Source: Nelumbo lutea
Lineage: Eukaryota > Streptophyta > Magnoliopsida > Proteales > Nelumbonaceae
NCBI GenBank assembly: GCA_022828595.1
Contig: JAKGHH010000004.1
Span: forward strand, 83,356,270-83,420,269
Length of the DNA: 64,000 bases
Reading direction: 5' to 3'
The position numbers were made by a program, and so were the translations under genes. A model generated the notes under the pieces. That model was not told the DNA's origin, made no database searches, and saw only the letters and a list, made by a program, of their open reading frames with translations. Below are positions 22,940 to 34,176 of this stretch, piece after piece (positions within the stretch are counted from its first letter, which is position 1; each line of letters begins with the position of its first letter).

Positions 22940-23996
22940 AGATGTTATTGTTATACATGAGGAACATCTTCCATACTTGTATGTCATGGGAAGATGTTAC
23001 AATCAGATGTTATGTGAGATGGGTTTGAGGAGCATATCCCATTTTCCCTCTTTCATTTATCTATACTATTAAGTAGATACTTTCTTTGGTTTTGATGCAG
23101 TCATATATTGTAGAATGTCAACTTTATCTTTACCCTAGTCTACACAATATAAATGAATATGGATAAAAAATATATGATGAAACAATTTTTTTTCATAATA
23201 TAAAGGTGAAATTTCCAAAACAAAAGATGAAAACAAAATTTTGAAAAAATAAAATAAAAATTTTAGATGATAAAACTGTATTTGATGTTTATATATAAAT
23301 ATATTTCTATTAACAAAGGTATTTTAGTAAAATACCTACTTTATTTTAACAACGTGCTTTTAATAAAACCCCTCTAGTTTCATGGACGAGGGGGTTATAA
23401 GTAAATTGGTAAACCCAAAGGGATGTCTCAGTATTTGATCGAAACGTAAGGGAGGTATAAATAATTTACCTATTTTTTATTCATTTCTTTCTCAACCAAA
23501 AATAATAATTATTCGTTTCTGTTATGATAATTCTCTGAAGGGGAGAATTTTGTATGAATAACATACTTAGAAACTTGATGTACCAACCATTCCGCTCCGC
23601 TCATCCTAGTTGATTGTAAAACCGAAATATCTTTAGTCGATGGGCCATGTTGGAGATGATGAATGGATGGAAAACCTTTGCAAACCTTCTATACCCTTTT
23701 ACAAACTAAACATACCCTTAACGTTGATTTTAATCATGGCCGAACTCCGAAAAATTATGAAGCCATTGACCAATCAAATCTCCCATGAATTTTGATGAAA
23801 ATCCACATTGATTACCACATTAATGATGTCGGGTGATTGATTATAATCATAATGCAAAATTTTATATAAAAAAGCCTATTGTTCAGCATGTCTTAGCTAT
23901 GTTCGAGTAAAATACACCTATATTCGAATTCGAGTTTAAGTTTGGTTGGAAAGTTTGAAAAATTAGTATATTTGTACATTTTATAAATATATTAAG
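22940..23996. other. Intergenic with one dispersed repeat
   Basis: AT-rich. A short hairpin-like pair GAACATCTTCCATAC / GGGAAGATGTT occurs at about 22961-22998, and a copy of the CCAATCAAA...CATGAATTTTGAT repeat at 23761-23846. No gene. Confidence 0.4.
23761..23846. repeat. Dispersed repeat family, copy 2
   Basis: Shares GACCAATCAAA, CATGAATTTTGATGA and GTGATTGATTATA with copies at 4791 and 33941. Confidence 0.5.
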
Positions 23997-24661
23997 TGTT
24001 GTCGCGTGGGTTGGCCGAGGGCAATCAAGTAAATTCATTCATCGAGTTTTGAGCGGTAGTCGAGGACCTCGGGGCCTCCGAAGAGGTTGACCGAAGTCGA
24101 GGATATTAAACCGAGGTGAAGTACTCCTTCTGAGAATTATAGTAGCCGATGATTGACGAGGTGAAGTCCCTAGTGGTCTGGGATACTGCAAGACAGGGAC
24201 TAGCAGAGGCCTCGGGGTAGATACTCAAGGTGGAGTCTCTGATGCTCAAGTTAGTATGAGGTGTGAAGCAGGGGGAGTATAAAAATGCTCCTGAAGAGTC
24301 CTCGAATGCTCTAAATTTCCCTGAATTAATGCTAGGTAAATAACGTAGGTGCATGAAGTAAATGCGTGAGTGATGTGTGAGTTACTCCGTTCCCGCCCCT
24401 TATAAGGGGCAGTTACCTCTTATTTATACTTGAGCATATTGGTGATAGGTGAAGATGAACGCCTCGACTGAGAGCCATATGAGGTCAACCTGCAGGCCCT
24501 GGCAGTACGCAAAACAGTTATGTGATTGGCTCCATACGAAGGCAATAGGGCTCCCTCCTAGTGTCGCCAACGTTAGTAGATGTTAGTGGACTGGGCCTCC
24601 CAGCCCTATGTGGATTGGGCCTCCCAGCCCTATGTGGGCTGGGCCAAGCTAACCCACATCA
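23997..24661 (-). repeat. 3' LTR of the Tat element
   Basis: 665 bp, longer than the 5' LTR because of a duplicated CTGGGCCTCCCAGCCCTATG-type segment near 24590-24640 and a short extra stretch near 24535-24550. It contains the perfect 16-bp palindrome GCCCCTTATAAGGGGC at 24395-24410. Many substitutions against the other LTR indicate an old insertion. Confidence 0.9.
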
Positions 24662-24680
24662 CTTGCCCCCACTCCTGAGA
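24647..24680 (-). other. Polypurine tract next to the 3' LTR
   Basis: On the minus strand, AGGAGTGGGGGCAAG (24676-24662) directly precedes the LTR start TGATGTGGG, the position of the plus-strand primer in reverse transcription. Confidence 0.65.
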
Positions 24681-25233
24681 CCAAGGTGAGGCCTTGACTT
24701 TTGCCCATAATGAGGGTAATAATCGAAGTGAGGTTTCGGCTTCGATCATTGGGAGTAGTGGTCATTATGCCTTCGTCATTCGCACTGCCACTCTTCAGTT
24801 TGAAAGCGTGAGCGATGTTGATGCCTCGGCTTGGCGGGGGTGCCCCATATCCCGCACGGGCAGATCATGCTAGCAGGGCTACCATGTGGGGGACGGCCGT
24901 ACCAAGAGTCCTGTGTTTGTCGGATTGGACAGTCCACCTGGTGGTCCGTGATGAGTGGGCCTTTCGGTTCGTTCGACGGGTTGCCATGGGCGATCTTCGT
25001 GGTCCACCCAGTGTCATTTTGCCTTCCGAAGGCATGCACTAGGAGGTAAGGTGAGATTGGTTCACAGGAGCAGAGGGCTCCCGTGTCCGTTGGATCCACA
25101 CCGATCTGAACTGTTGCTTTGGGCGTCGTTTCGTTTTCCAAGGGTCTGCGCTAGGTGCCGCGTCACAATTGGATGGTAGGAGTGGATTAGTTTCAGCCGT
25201 CGGATTTAAAGAAATCCAGGCCGTTCATTTTCC

Positions 25234-25270
25234 TTTAAATAGGGGCCCTAGCAGTGACTTTCTTCTCTAT
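25234..25270 (+). promoter_or_regulatory. TATA-like promoter for the antisense ORF
   Basis: TTTAAATAGGGG at 25234-25245 lies about 25-30 bp before a pyrimidine-rich candidate start region (ACTTTCTTCTC, 25257-25267). It faces plus, opposite to the retrotransposon, and precedes the antisense ORF. Function is inferred from layout. Confidence 0.45.
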
Positions 25271-25387
25271 TTGAACTTATACGCTCTTTCTCTCGAATGA
25301 ACGCAACTCCCCAACTCTCAAGTCTCCAAAACTTTTTTACTTCTTCCCTTCTTCGGGACATTCCACCCTCTTTTAGGTAATCTTAAC

Positions 25388-26504
25388 ATGTCATTTTCAA
25401 ACTTTGGTCCCGAGTGCCATGAACTCCCGAACATCTCGGGAGGGAGCTCTCCTGCAACCCCCTCTCCCTTGTCTTCTCCAGGTTCTTTAGTTGTAGTCCT
25501 CCATCGACGGGAGGTGGTCGTTTTGAGAGAGAGGTTAGCCTCGGGGGGTGCCGAGGGAAGTCACTAAGGAAATGACTCTCCCCATGAAAGCGCTGCCTTG
25601 GCGTCATCGAGGGAGCCCAATGAAACTCCTCTCTCAAAGAGGACAGAAGGGGCTTGTAAGAATTTTCACCCCCAATGGCAACTTTGATAGGGGGACAACA
25701 TCCATAACAAGGGGGTCAGCCAGGAGCTGGTTAGTGGATCCATCATGCCAAGGGATCGCTACCACCTTCTACAAAGCGACCCCAAGTCCATTTACGACGA
25801 CGGCTTGTATCATTTGGCTGAGGTAGACGTTCTTCAATATTTCATTATGTCTGTACTTTTATTTTTACTTTCACGGATCAGTTTTGTGGCAAGCCTGTCT
25901 GCACTTCATCGGTTTAGGGGACCGAGAAAGGCTAGCCATGAGTTGTGCCGACAAGGCCTAGAAGGAGAAGAAGGTCGTGGAGGAGAAGTTCCAAACGGAA
26001 AGGGAGAAGCTCCAAAAGGCAGCTGCCACCATCGAGGAGAAGCACCAGAAATTTCGAAAAGCGCTTCTAGACGAACAATTGCTTCGGGATCGCCTTGAGG
26101 CTCAACTGAAGGAGGCGCGACAAGGGCTCTCCAAAGAGCAAATGGAGCGGGTGCGGTTGGAGAGCATCATCATTGTGGCAGAGAGACGAGCTGTCGAGGT
26201 CGAAAAGAGAGCTGTCGAGGCATAGGCGAAAGCCGTCAAAGCCCTAGCTTTGGTAGAGGAGTCAAAGAAGGTAGCGACGGAGGTAGTGAAGGTGTACAAA
26301 AAGTCTTCCGACTACCTGGATGCACTGGCAGAGTATGTTTCATCATCCTACCTCGACGGCATTGAAGATACCAAGAAGGCACTCCTATTGGTGCTGCCAG
26401 ACTTTGATGTCGAGGGACTACAAGTGATCCGTGATGCTCCTACTGAGGCCCAACTAGCCGAAGACGTCGTTCCCTCTCTTGCCAATAACGAGGCACAGGC
26501 GTAG
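25388..26504 (+). pseudogene. Decayed antisense ORF (coiled-coil protein) of the Tat element
   Basis: Runs opposite to gag-pol between integrase and the 3' LTR. An ATG at 25388 opens a 59-codon Ser/Pro-rich start that ends in TAA. The same frame reappears at 25745 (PRDRYHLLQSDPKSIYDDG), and possible intron borders occur near 25823 and 25881, but the phases no longer fit. From 25884 another frame gives a long Glu/Lys/Arg coiled coil (25950-26225), a TAG at 26223, and then a conserved-looking tail to 26504 (SSDYLDALAEYVSSSYLDGI, LPDFDVEGL). This matches the known antisense ORF of Tat retrotransposons, found in databases as putative gypsy-type transposon proteins; its role is unknown. Here it is a pseudogene. 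Confidence 0.7.
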
Positions 26505-26681
26505 ACTTTCCCCCTTCCTTTTTGTTCTATTGATATAATACTTGCTATCTATTGTTGTTTTTATTTTATTTTTTTTGAAGGCAATACAAAGACCAACATT
26601 GAATAGTGAATGAAGCCATTTTTTGTGTATACTGTGTTTCGTGCGTGTTGTCTCTATGTTTCGTGCATGTTATCTCTTTCC

Positions 26682-26682
26682 T

Positions 26683-26732
<50 letters not shown>
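26682..26732. repeat. (CT)n microsatellite
   Basis: About 50 bp of CT repeats with one TTT interruption, inside the retrotransposon between the antisense ORF and integrase. It keeps a minus-strand frame open artificially. Confidence 0.9.
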
Positions 26733-26733
<1 letters not shown>

Positions 26734-27198
26734 TTTGTTTTTGTGAGAGGTCCTTGCCCCTCCAAAAGGTCGAAACCATGATACACAAGGCACACATGAT
26801 TTAGTCGTAGTATTCGTTTAGTTGCATGCTCATCTCGACTTGTCAGGATATTGAGAGCTGAGGTGGAGTCATACGCCCGAGGCGGGGCTTGCCTGGCCTC
26901 CAAATCCCGTGTTATCCCAGGCAAGGCCGAAGAGACATGGCACCCTAGCCGAGGTATAGGGCTGAAGTATACCACCATGTTACTTGGGTGGATGAAGAGC
27001 CACGATAGAGTAGCACCATCGGGGTGCAACTCCCCTAACTTGTTCTTACCAAGTGTTTTCTCAAGGGAGGCCAAGGGCTCTACCTTGTTACTTTCTTTGC
27101 GGTAAGTGTAGATAGCCGAGGGGGTCACCACGCTCCGAGGTGATGAGGTGAAGTGAAGAAGAACTTTGCTTCATTCATTCATTACTTTCATCCAAAAA

Positions 27199-29960
27199 TT
27201 ACATTCGTCTGTAGTACATTTGAAGGTTCTTTGAGTTCCACGTCCGAGGGACGGGTCTTCCATCTAAGTTTTCTAGCCGAAATGTGTCAGGGCCAAGAGC
27301 TTGCTTAATCCGGCAGGGGCCTTCCCAGTTGGGGGCCAGCTTCCCTACTCCAGGTTCGGGAACCATGAATTTCTTGAGGATAAGGTCTCCCTCTCAATAA
27401 TGCCTTTCTTTCACTCTGGAATTGTAGTAGCGGGCCACTCGCTGCTGATAGGCAATCATCCTAATTTGTGCTTGTTCTCGGGTTTCTTCCAAAAGGTCTA
27501 AGTTTGCTCTGAGCGCTTCATCATTCTCGGGTGCGGTATACCCTTGGATCCGAAGCATTGGTTGGCCAATCTCCGTTGGGATCATTGCTTCCATGCCGTA
27601 GGTTAGGCCGAAAGGGGTTTCTCCCATTGCTGTCCGAGGTGTGGTTCGGTATGTCTAGAGGGCGCTGTGTAGTTCATCGGCCCACATGCCTTTAGGTCTA
27701 TCCAACCTGGTCTTTAGTTCGACCAGGATGGTTCTATTTGTGACCATGGCCAGGCCATTCGTCTGGGGTTAGCCCATCGAGGTGTACTATTGCCTGATGT
27801 CGAGGGAGGTGCACCATTCTCAAAATTTAACGTCATCGAGCTATTTTCTGTTGTTCGTGACCAGCATGTGGGGGAGGCCAAAATGGCAAATAATGTTCTT
27901 CCAAAAGAGGGCTTCGTACTCGGCTTCATTGTTGGATGCAAGGAACTCGAATCTCAGTGCATACTCTACAACGACATTGTCAGGGGTGAGGACAATGAGG
28001 CCCACTCCACTCCCCTTGGCATTGGATGAACTATCAACAAAAAGTCTTCACGTGGGGGGACCTCCTCGGCCAATCGTGCTTCTTCTAGCTCATCTTCACG
28101 AGCCCGACCGAGGGGCCTACTAAAAGTGCTTTCTGCTACAAAGTTATCCAAGGCTTGCTCTTTGATCGCGGGCCTCGACTGATACTGTATGTCAAACTCC
28201 GACAGTTCTATTGCCCACTTAAACAGGCGTCCAGAAGTCTCTGGCTTGGTGAAGATGGCCTTAAGGGTCTGCTTTGAGAGGACCACTATGGAGTGGGCTT
28301 GGAACAATCTAAGCTTTCTGGCCAAGGTGACGAGAGCGTAAGCTAGATTTTCCACTTCGGGGTACCAGGTCTCAACGTCACTGAGGAGCTTGCTGACATA
28401 GGTTACAGGTCTTTGAACTCCATCATCTTTCACTAGGACCAAGCTGACGGCCTCACCTTCGACTGATAGGTACAAATATAGGGCTTCCCCTAATACTGGC
28501 CAGGCGAGGAGAGGGAGTGACGCGAGGTATAGCTTGAGCTCGTCAAAGGCACGCTAGCACTCTTCCATCCACTAGAAATCTTTCAACTTCTTGATGGCGC
28601 AGAAGAAGGGAAGGCAGCGGTCTACCAACTTCGACATGAAACAATTGAGGGCAACTGTCCTACCGGTGAGTCTCTAAGTCTCGTTTAATGACCGAGGGGG
28701 TGCCATGTCTGGTATGACATGTACCTTGTTTGGGTTGGCTTCAATGCCCCTTTGAGTGACGACAAAGCCTAATAATTTCCCCGAGGTAACCCCGAAGGCA
28801 CACTTGCTTAGGTTGAGCTTCATGTGTCCACGTAGGCTTCAGCCTACATAGGCATCAATGTTCCTTCCCATATGATTCTTGAAAATCTTGTTGACGAAAC
28901 GCTGGTAAGTGGCCCCTACATTCTTAAGGCCGAATGGCATTACTTTGTAGTAATATGTGCCGTGCTCAATGATAAAAGATGTCTTCTCCTCGGCATCGGG
29001 GTGCATTTGAATCTGCTTGTACCCAGAGAAGGCATCCATGAAGCTGAGTAGTTCATACCCAGTAGTGTCGTCGACGAGGTGGTCTATCCTCGGCAAAGGA
29101 AAATTGTCCTTTGGGCAGGCTCGATTAAGGTCTATGAAGTCAATATAGATCCGCCATTTCCCATTAGCTTTCTTTACCAAAACCACATTAGACAGCCAGT
29201 TGGGGTAATGTACCTCACGAATGAAGCCGGTGTCGAGTAGCTTATCAAATTCCTCTCCAATGGCCTTCCATCATTTCGATGCAAGGTTCATCTTCTTTTG
29301 CCAAACTGGCTTAGAACTCGAATCCACGCTCAGCCTATGAGTAATGACCGAAGGGTCAATTCCGGGCATGTCAGCGGCGGACCAAGCAAAGATGTCAATG
29401 TTAGTTCTGAGGAAACTTACCAGTTCAAATAGGCGTTTAGGGGGGAGCTTGGACCCGATGCGGACTATCCTTTCTAGGGATAACTCATCCAGGAGAATCG
29501 AGACGAGGCCCTTAGCTCGTTGGTTCTTCTCGGGGGTCGAGGCCCTCTAGTGATAAGGCCTCCTTATTCTTTCCTTTTAGCGCCGACATGTAGCATTGAC
29601 ATCGTGCTCAGTGGGAAACTTAAGTATTAGATGATAAGAGGACATGGCTGCCCCTAGTGCATGAAGGGTTGGTCTTCCCATTATCGTGTTGTAGGGAGAG
29701 GCAACCATCACCACTAGGAACTCATGCATCCAAGTCACCTAGTGTGGCATTGTCCCTACCATTAATGGGTAGGGTAATCTTTCCTTCTGGCCTGGTGACA
29801 CTGTCAAAGAAGCCGACGAGGGGAGCGTCATATAGCTGGAGTCACTCTGGCAAGCTTCATTCTCTCATAGGTGTCGTAAAAATTGATATCGGTTGACGAG
29901 CCGCTATCCACTAAGATCATCTTTTCCATAAAATTAGAGATGATGTTTGTGACCACGAGG
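27199..29960 (-). pseudogene. pol of the Tat element: PR, RT, RNase H, second RNase H and integrase, inactive
   Basis: Reading leftward: a protease DSGSS motif near 29905; the conserved linker DIFAWSAADMPGID before RT; RT from about 29250 with CPKDNFPLPRID, SFMDAFSGY and MPFGLKN. The YVDD site is lost: the frame reads YVG then a stop at about 28851, and the next residues are from further downstream, so a deletion removed the catalytic pair. RNase H follows (28475-28140). Then a second, archaeal-type RNase H (VDSSSNAKGSG, SNNEAEYEAL) is joined directly to integrase at about 27905, deleting its end and the integrase zinc region. The integrase core has NN in place of the usual DN, and stops. The C-terminal part (NWEGP, MYYRRM) is readable to 27199. 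Confidence 0.9.
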
Positions 29961-30399
29961 GCATCATAGTGGGGGACAGTAACCCCCTCTAAGTCCTCAT
30001 CGATGAAGACGAGGGCATGTGGACAACTCAGCCTCTACGGAGCGTCCGGGTACTTCTGCTTCTTCGGGGCAGGCTCCTAGATGTTGAGCAGCCTGGCGTA
30101 GGCTTTTCAAGCCAAGGCCGAGGCTCCACCCAAGGCCATGCCCCCATCGATGACACCTGCCACTTACTAGGGTTGGTGTTGTTGCTACTGCTGCTGTTGG
30201 GATGACGAGGCGTCGGCCTCTCCTCTGACAAACTACTTGAGGTGTCCTTAGCGAATAAGAGACTATATTTCATTAGTAGTCCTCGGTGTCATGCCCGGTG
30301 TCACGGTGGTACTTGTAGTACATCGTAGGGTTCCCCCTCTTGGGGTTCCGTTTCAGTTTCGTTGGCCACTTCACGAACTTCTCTTCCCCTATCTGCATC

Positions 30400-31801
30400 A
30401 GTATCTGGGTGTGGATGGAGTTGAGTGGCATGCAGTCCTTGTAGGCTAGGGTGGCAGGCTTCTTGTTGTCTTTGCCGCCATTGTTGCCAGGGTGGCGCTG
30501 GTCTCCACCTTTCCTCTTCTTCTCTGGGGATCCGTTGTTGAGCTCAGCTGCCCTTTCTTGGTCATCCTAGGCCAAAGCCTCTTCAGCCGCAACGTTTTTT
30601 TTTGGGGGGGTTTTTGAAGAAATTCAAGTTTATTCTTCGACGGGGTCTTGGCAACTAAGAACTTGAGAGCCAAGCCAGGGCAGAGTCCATTGATGGCCGC
30701 GTGCATGGAGACCATAGGGTCGTGGTTTCACACTTCGAGCTCTTCTTTCTTGAAGTGGTTGATGTAAAACCACATGCTTTCACCTGGCTCCTGTTTGAGC
30801 GACATCAGAGAGACTACACTCTTCTAGCATCATGTGCTACTGATGAATCAGGCAAGGAACAGAGTTGTAAATTGCTCCCACGAGCTGATTGATTGAGGAG
30901 GAAGGCTGGAGAATCAGCGGCGAGCGCCCCCATGAAGGTAGCCTTAGAAGGTTCAGCACATCAAGATGTCAGAATAACCGTACAGTATCATGAGCGCCCT
31001 GAAACCCTCCAAGTGGTCATTGAGGTCAGTGCTTCCATCATATGTCTCCAGTGTGGAAGCCTTGAAGTGTGGGGGGAGAGGCTCCGAGATGGTTTCCTGG
31101 GTGAATGCATACATGTGATCGGCGGAGTCTCAGTGATTGGTTGAGGCGTCAGCTTGTCTCTCCTTCACCAGGTGGAGCTTTTCCTTGATGGCCCCAATCT
31201 CGGCTCACAACTTGGCAACCCCTGGGTCAGCATGGGCATGGGCCCTGCTCTTTTCTTGAACCCAATGGGTGTCATCTCGGACTCCCGAATACTTTGAGAC
31301 AGGGTCGTGTGCTCTTCTGTGGGCATGATGGTCATTCAAAACATCCCTAAGGTCTGAGACGGAAGATGGAGTGAGATGGCGTTGGCTCTCGCCTCGGGAA
31401 CAAACTCCAGGGCGGTCGAACTGCCCACCATCGTCCTAGGGGGCCTCCTTATGATGGCGGTGGTGCTTCTCCGAAGATTGATGATTGTCTTCGAATTAAG
31501 CGGGCACACTCTCCCTTTGGCTAGGAGGACAAAAATTCCTTCGAGGTGAGTCGGGGAGGCAATTATTGCCCGATTCTAATGGTTTAGCCAGCGGATTACT
31601 ATGGCCGAGCGCCGGTACCTCGATGTTCTCACATCAGCCCTGATCTTTTGACACCCCAGCGGGGCGGTTGCCTTGAGAGAGACCTCCTGCTTAGGGGTAG
31701 ATTTCTTTCATTCGTTGGGTGAGGCGGTCCAAGAGATCGAGGATGGCCTAAAACAGTTTGTACGTAACCAGGTTCGGATTGTTCCTAGCTCTCCTCACCA
31801 T
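30400..31801 (-). pseudogene. gag of the Tat element, with stops
   Basis: From an ATG at 31801 the minus strand encodes a gag-type polyprotein, broken by at least six stops. Recognisable parts are LDLLDRLTQRM near the start, a charged region, the capsid-type stretch beginning PLPPHFKAST and YDGSTDLNDHLEGF near 31090-31000, and INGLCPGLALKFL near 30690, all usual for plant Ty3/gypsy gag. It forms the virus-like particle in active elements. No zinc knuckle was confidently found. Confidence 0.8.
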
Positions 31802-31877
31802 GACTTCTGAGCTTAAAGGGGTTTTGGATCTAGAGTGTTATTATTGTTTATCCTGGAGTGGGGGCCGTCTTAGCAAC

Positions 31878-31901
31878 CACGTTCCCACAAACGACGCCAA
31901 T
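31878..31901 (-). other. Primer-binding site next to the 5' LTR
   Basis: Directly after the 5' LTR the minus strand reads ATTGGCGTCGTTTGTGGG, similar to the TTGGCGCCGT(T/C)...GGG primer sites of Tat elements, with one change in the usual GCGCC. Confidence 0.65.
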
Positions 31902-32506
31902 TGTTTCCGCGCGGATTGGCCGAGGGTAACCAAGTAAATTCACTCATTGAGTTTCGAGCGGTAGCTGAAGACCTCAGTGCCTCGAAAGAGGTTGACTGAA
32001 GCCGAGGACAACAAACTGAGGTGAAGTACTCCTTCTGAGGACTATGGTAGCCGAGGACTGCAAGTCGAGGCGAAGTCCTTGGTGATCGGGGACACTACAA
32101 GATAGAGAGTGTCAGAGACCTCGGGGTGGATACCCGAGGCGAAGGCTTCGACACTCAAGTTAGTATGAGGTATAAAGTAGGGGGTAGTACAAAAGTGCTC
32201 TTGGAGAGTCCTTGGATGCACCAGATCTCCTTGAATTAATGCTAGGCAGATAACGTAGGTGCAGGAAGTAAATGAGTGAGTGATATGTGAGTTACTCTGT
32301 TCCCGCCCCTTATAAGGGGCAATTACCTCTTATTTATACTTGAGCATGCTGGTGGTAGGTGAAGATGAATGCCTCAGATGAGAGTCATACAAGGTCAGGC
32401 TGCAGGCCCTGACGGTATGCCAAATAGTTATGTGATTGGCTCTGTCCCTCCTATTGTTGCTGACGTTAGCGGACGTTAGTGGGCTGGGCCAAGCTAACCC
32501 ACATCA
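31902..32506 (-). repeat. 5' LTR of the Tat element
   Basis: 605 bp. Same ends as the copy at 23997 and the same 16-bp palindrome GCCCCTTATAAGGGGC (32305-32320), which includes a TATAA core and may be the promoter TATA region. Confidence 0.9.
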
Positions 32507-32606
32507 ATATATATAATATTTTTATAATACATTATTATCTTTATATTTTTTAGATAGATATAGAAATAGAAATATTGATATATGGAAAAAATTATGATGC
32601 TAGAAA

Positions 32607-32982
32607 GGCTGCATTTGGAAATGATTCAAATAAGTGTGAATTTAAATATGTAGAGTGTAAAATGGTTCATATAAATTGCAAAATTGGGTTAGTTTTGCAC
32701 AGACAAATTTACCTTCTTACCAAACAAACTTTTAGCTATAATGGATGCAAACATGAATTCCAATAAAACATATGCTTTTTTTTTATCAAAAGTCCACTTG
32801 AATGTAAATTTACTTCTTTTTTATTGGTGGCCTTTTACATATTATTAATGTAAATATGCATTAATCTGTCATTTGTCAATGCATAAATGTAATGCTGTCA
32901 AACACATTTAGAAGTGAAATAGAATGCAAATTTACCCTGAACTAGGATTTACATTCCATTTGCATCATTTCCAAACACAGCC
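32607..32982. mobile_element. MITE with GGCTGYRTTTGG ends
   Basis: A 376-bp AT-rich element with ends GGCTGCATTTGGAAATGAT and (inverse) GGCTGTGTTTGGAAATGAT. The ends are Tourist-like, but no 3-bp duplication was found. Confidence 0.7.
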
Positions 32983-33047
32983 GAAGGAGTTCGGCTTCAG
33001 TCAAGGCAAACCCCATTAGAGCAACCTTTATTGCCTTGCACTGAGAA

Positions 33048-33321
33048 CATGGTTTTCAAAACCAGACCGGATCAAATAGTTAGACCAGAAAAATTGGGAA
33101 CCGGTCACTGGTTCTGTTTTCCCCCAAAACCGCTTCTTTCTCTAAAACCGTTGATTTTGGTCAACAAAACGCTGAACCGGTCGGTTAACCGTTCGAATGG
33201 TTTTGATCATTTTCCAATTTTTTTTAATTTTTTGTCAGAACAGGCCGACCGTTTAGGATGAATGGTCGGACCGTTCGAACTAGTAATCGGACCCCTGGCC
33301 GGTTCATTTTTAAAAACCATG
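33048..33321. mobile_element. hAT-like MITE of the CAWGG family
   Basis: 274 bp with ends CATGGTTTTCAAAACCAGAC and (inverse) CATGGTTTTTAAAAATG, flanked by ACTGAGAA (33040-33047) and ATTGAGAA (33322-33329), a 7 of 8 target duplication. Confidence 0.8.
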
Positions 33322-33427
33322 ATTGAGAATATCTTCGTACTTGTGTGCTTTATTTCATGGGGAGATATTCCTAACGCATGGTTGCAAAAGGTTGTTAATA
33401 CGGTGTGGGCACAGGTTTGCCATGATG

Positions 33428-33902
33428 TAGGGGTGGGAATGGATCGAATTCGAATCTGATTAGAAAATTTCAAAATCTGAATTAGATTTGATATCCGATG
33501 GATATTAAAAATTAATATTCGAATTTGCCAATTAAATATTTGAATATTCAATTTGAATTTGAATAATTAATTATTTTAAGTAATTAATAAATATATAAAA
33601 TAAATATTTTTTTATAAAGTATATAAATATACAAATTATTTATATAATTTAATTATTATATATAAATTGTATAAGACATTTAAATATTTTATATATTATA
33701 TATAAGAATTAAATAATCGATCGAATTTGAATATTTATCAAATCAAATCGGGTGATATCCAAATTCGAATCCGATTAACTATTCGGTATAAATAGTATAT
33801 TCAAAGTCAACCGATTAGATATTCGAATTATTCGAATTCGATTCGATTATATATCAAATCTCAAATTCAAAATCGGATTTTCAAATACCGTTGATACCTC
33901 TA
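33428..33902. mobile_element. hAT-like MITE with perfect 8-bp duplication
   Basis: 475 bp with ends TAGGGGTGGGAATGG and (inverse) TAGAGGTATCAACGG, flanked on both sides by CCATGATG (33420-33427 and 33903-33910). The interior is very AT-rich, with GAATTCGAAT-type motifs. Confidence 0.9.
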
Positions 33903-33940
33903 CCATGATGGAAGTCAATCTCGCCTAAAAATCATATACC

Positions 33941-34035
33941 AAAAATGCTTTAACCAATCACAACCCTTCATGAATTTTGATAAAAACTCACCTGATTGAT
34001 TGCTGCTTTTATGATATCGGTGGGTTGGTTGTAAG
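33941..34035. repeat. Dispersed repeat family, copy 3
   Basis: Shares AACCAATCACAACCC, CATGAATTTTGATAA and GGTTGGTTGTAA with copies at 4791 and 23761. Confidence 0.5.
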
Positions 34036-34088
34036 TTTTCTTTAATGGCATCATAGTCGAACCAAAGCTCATGAGCTTCTAAGACTTA

Positions 34089-34176
34089 GTTCGGAAGGAG
34101 TACCAATGCAAATATATACAAAATATAAGGTTTTATACTTTATATATTTGTATTTGTACTCCTCCCAAACTGAGCC
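34089..34176. mobile_element. Short Tourist-like MITE (GGCTCAGTTTGG family)
   Basis: 88 bp. The right end CCAAACTGAGCC is intact and the left end GTTCGGAAGGAGT is eroded. Flanks TTA and TAA. Interior pairs ACAAAATATAAGG with AT-rich sequence as in the family copies at 46796, 47806 and 55762. Confidence 0.65.

Larger units (their letters stand above)
23997..32506 (-). mobile_element. Degenerate Tat-lineage Ty3/gypsy LTR retrotransposon
   Basis: An 8.5-kb element transcribed leftward. LTRs at 31902-32506 (5') and 23997-24661 (3') start TGATGTGGGTTAGC and end in CA on the minus strand. Between them, in order, are gag, protease, reverse transcriptase, RNase H, a second archaeal-type RNase H, and integrase, all broken. 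The dual RNase H and the antisense ORF between pol and the 3' LTR are features of the Tat lineage. The 5-bp flanks (TTAAG and ATATA) do not match, so the target duplication is lost or a flank was rearranged. It cannot move on its own. Confidence 0.92.

Noticed and set aside
26670..27131. 153-codon minus-strand frame with an Arg/Glu repeat
   Set aside because: It reads through the (CT)n tract and retrotransposon sequence; integrase occupies the neighbouring region in another frame.
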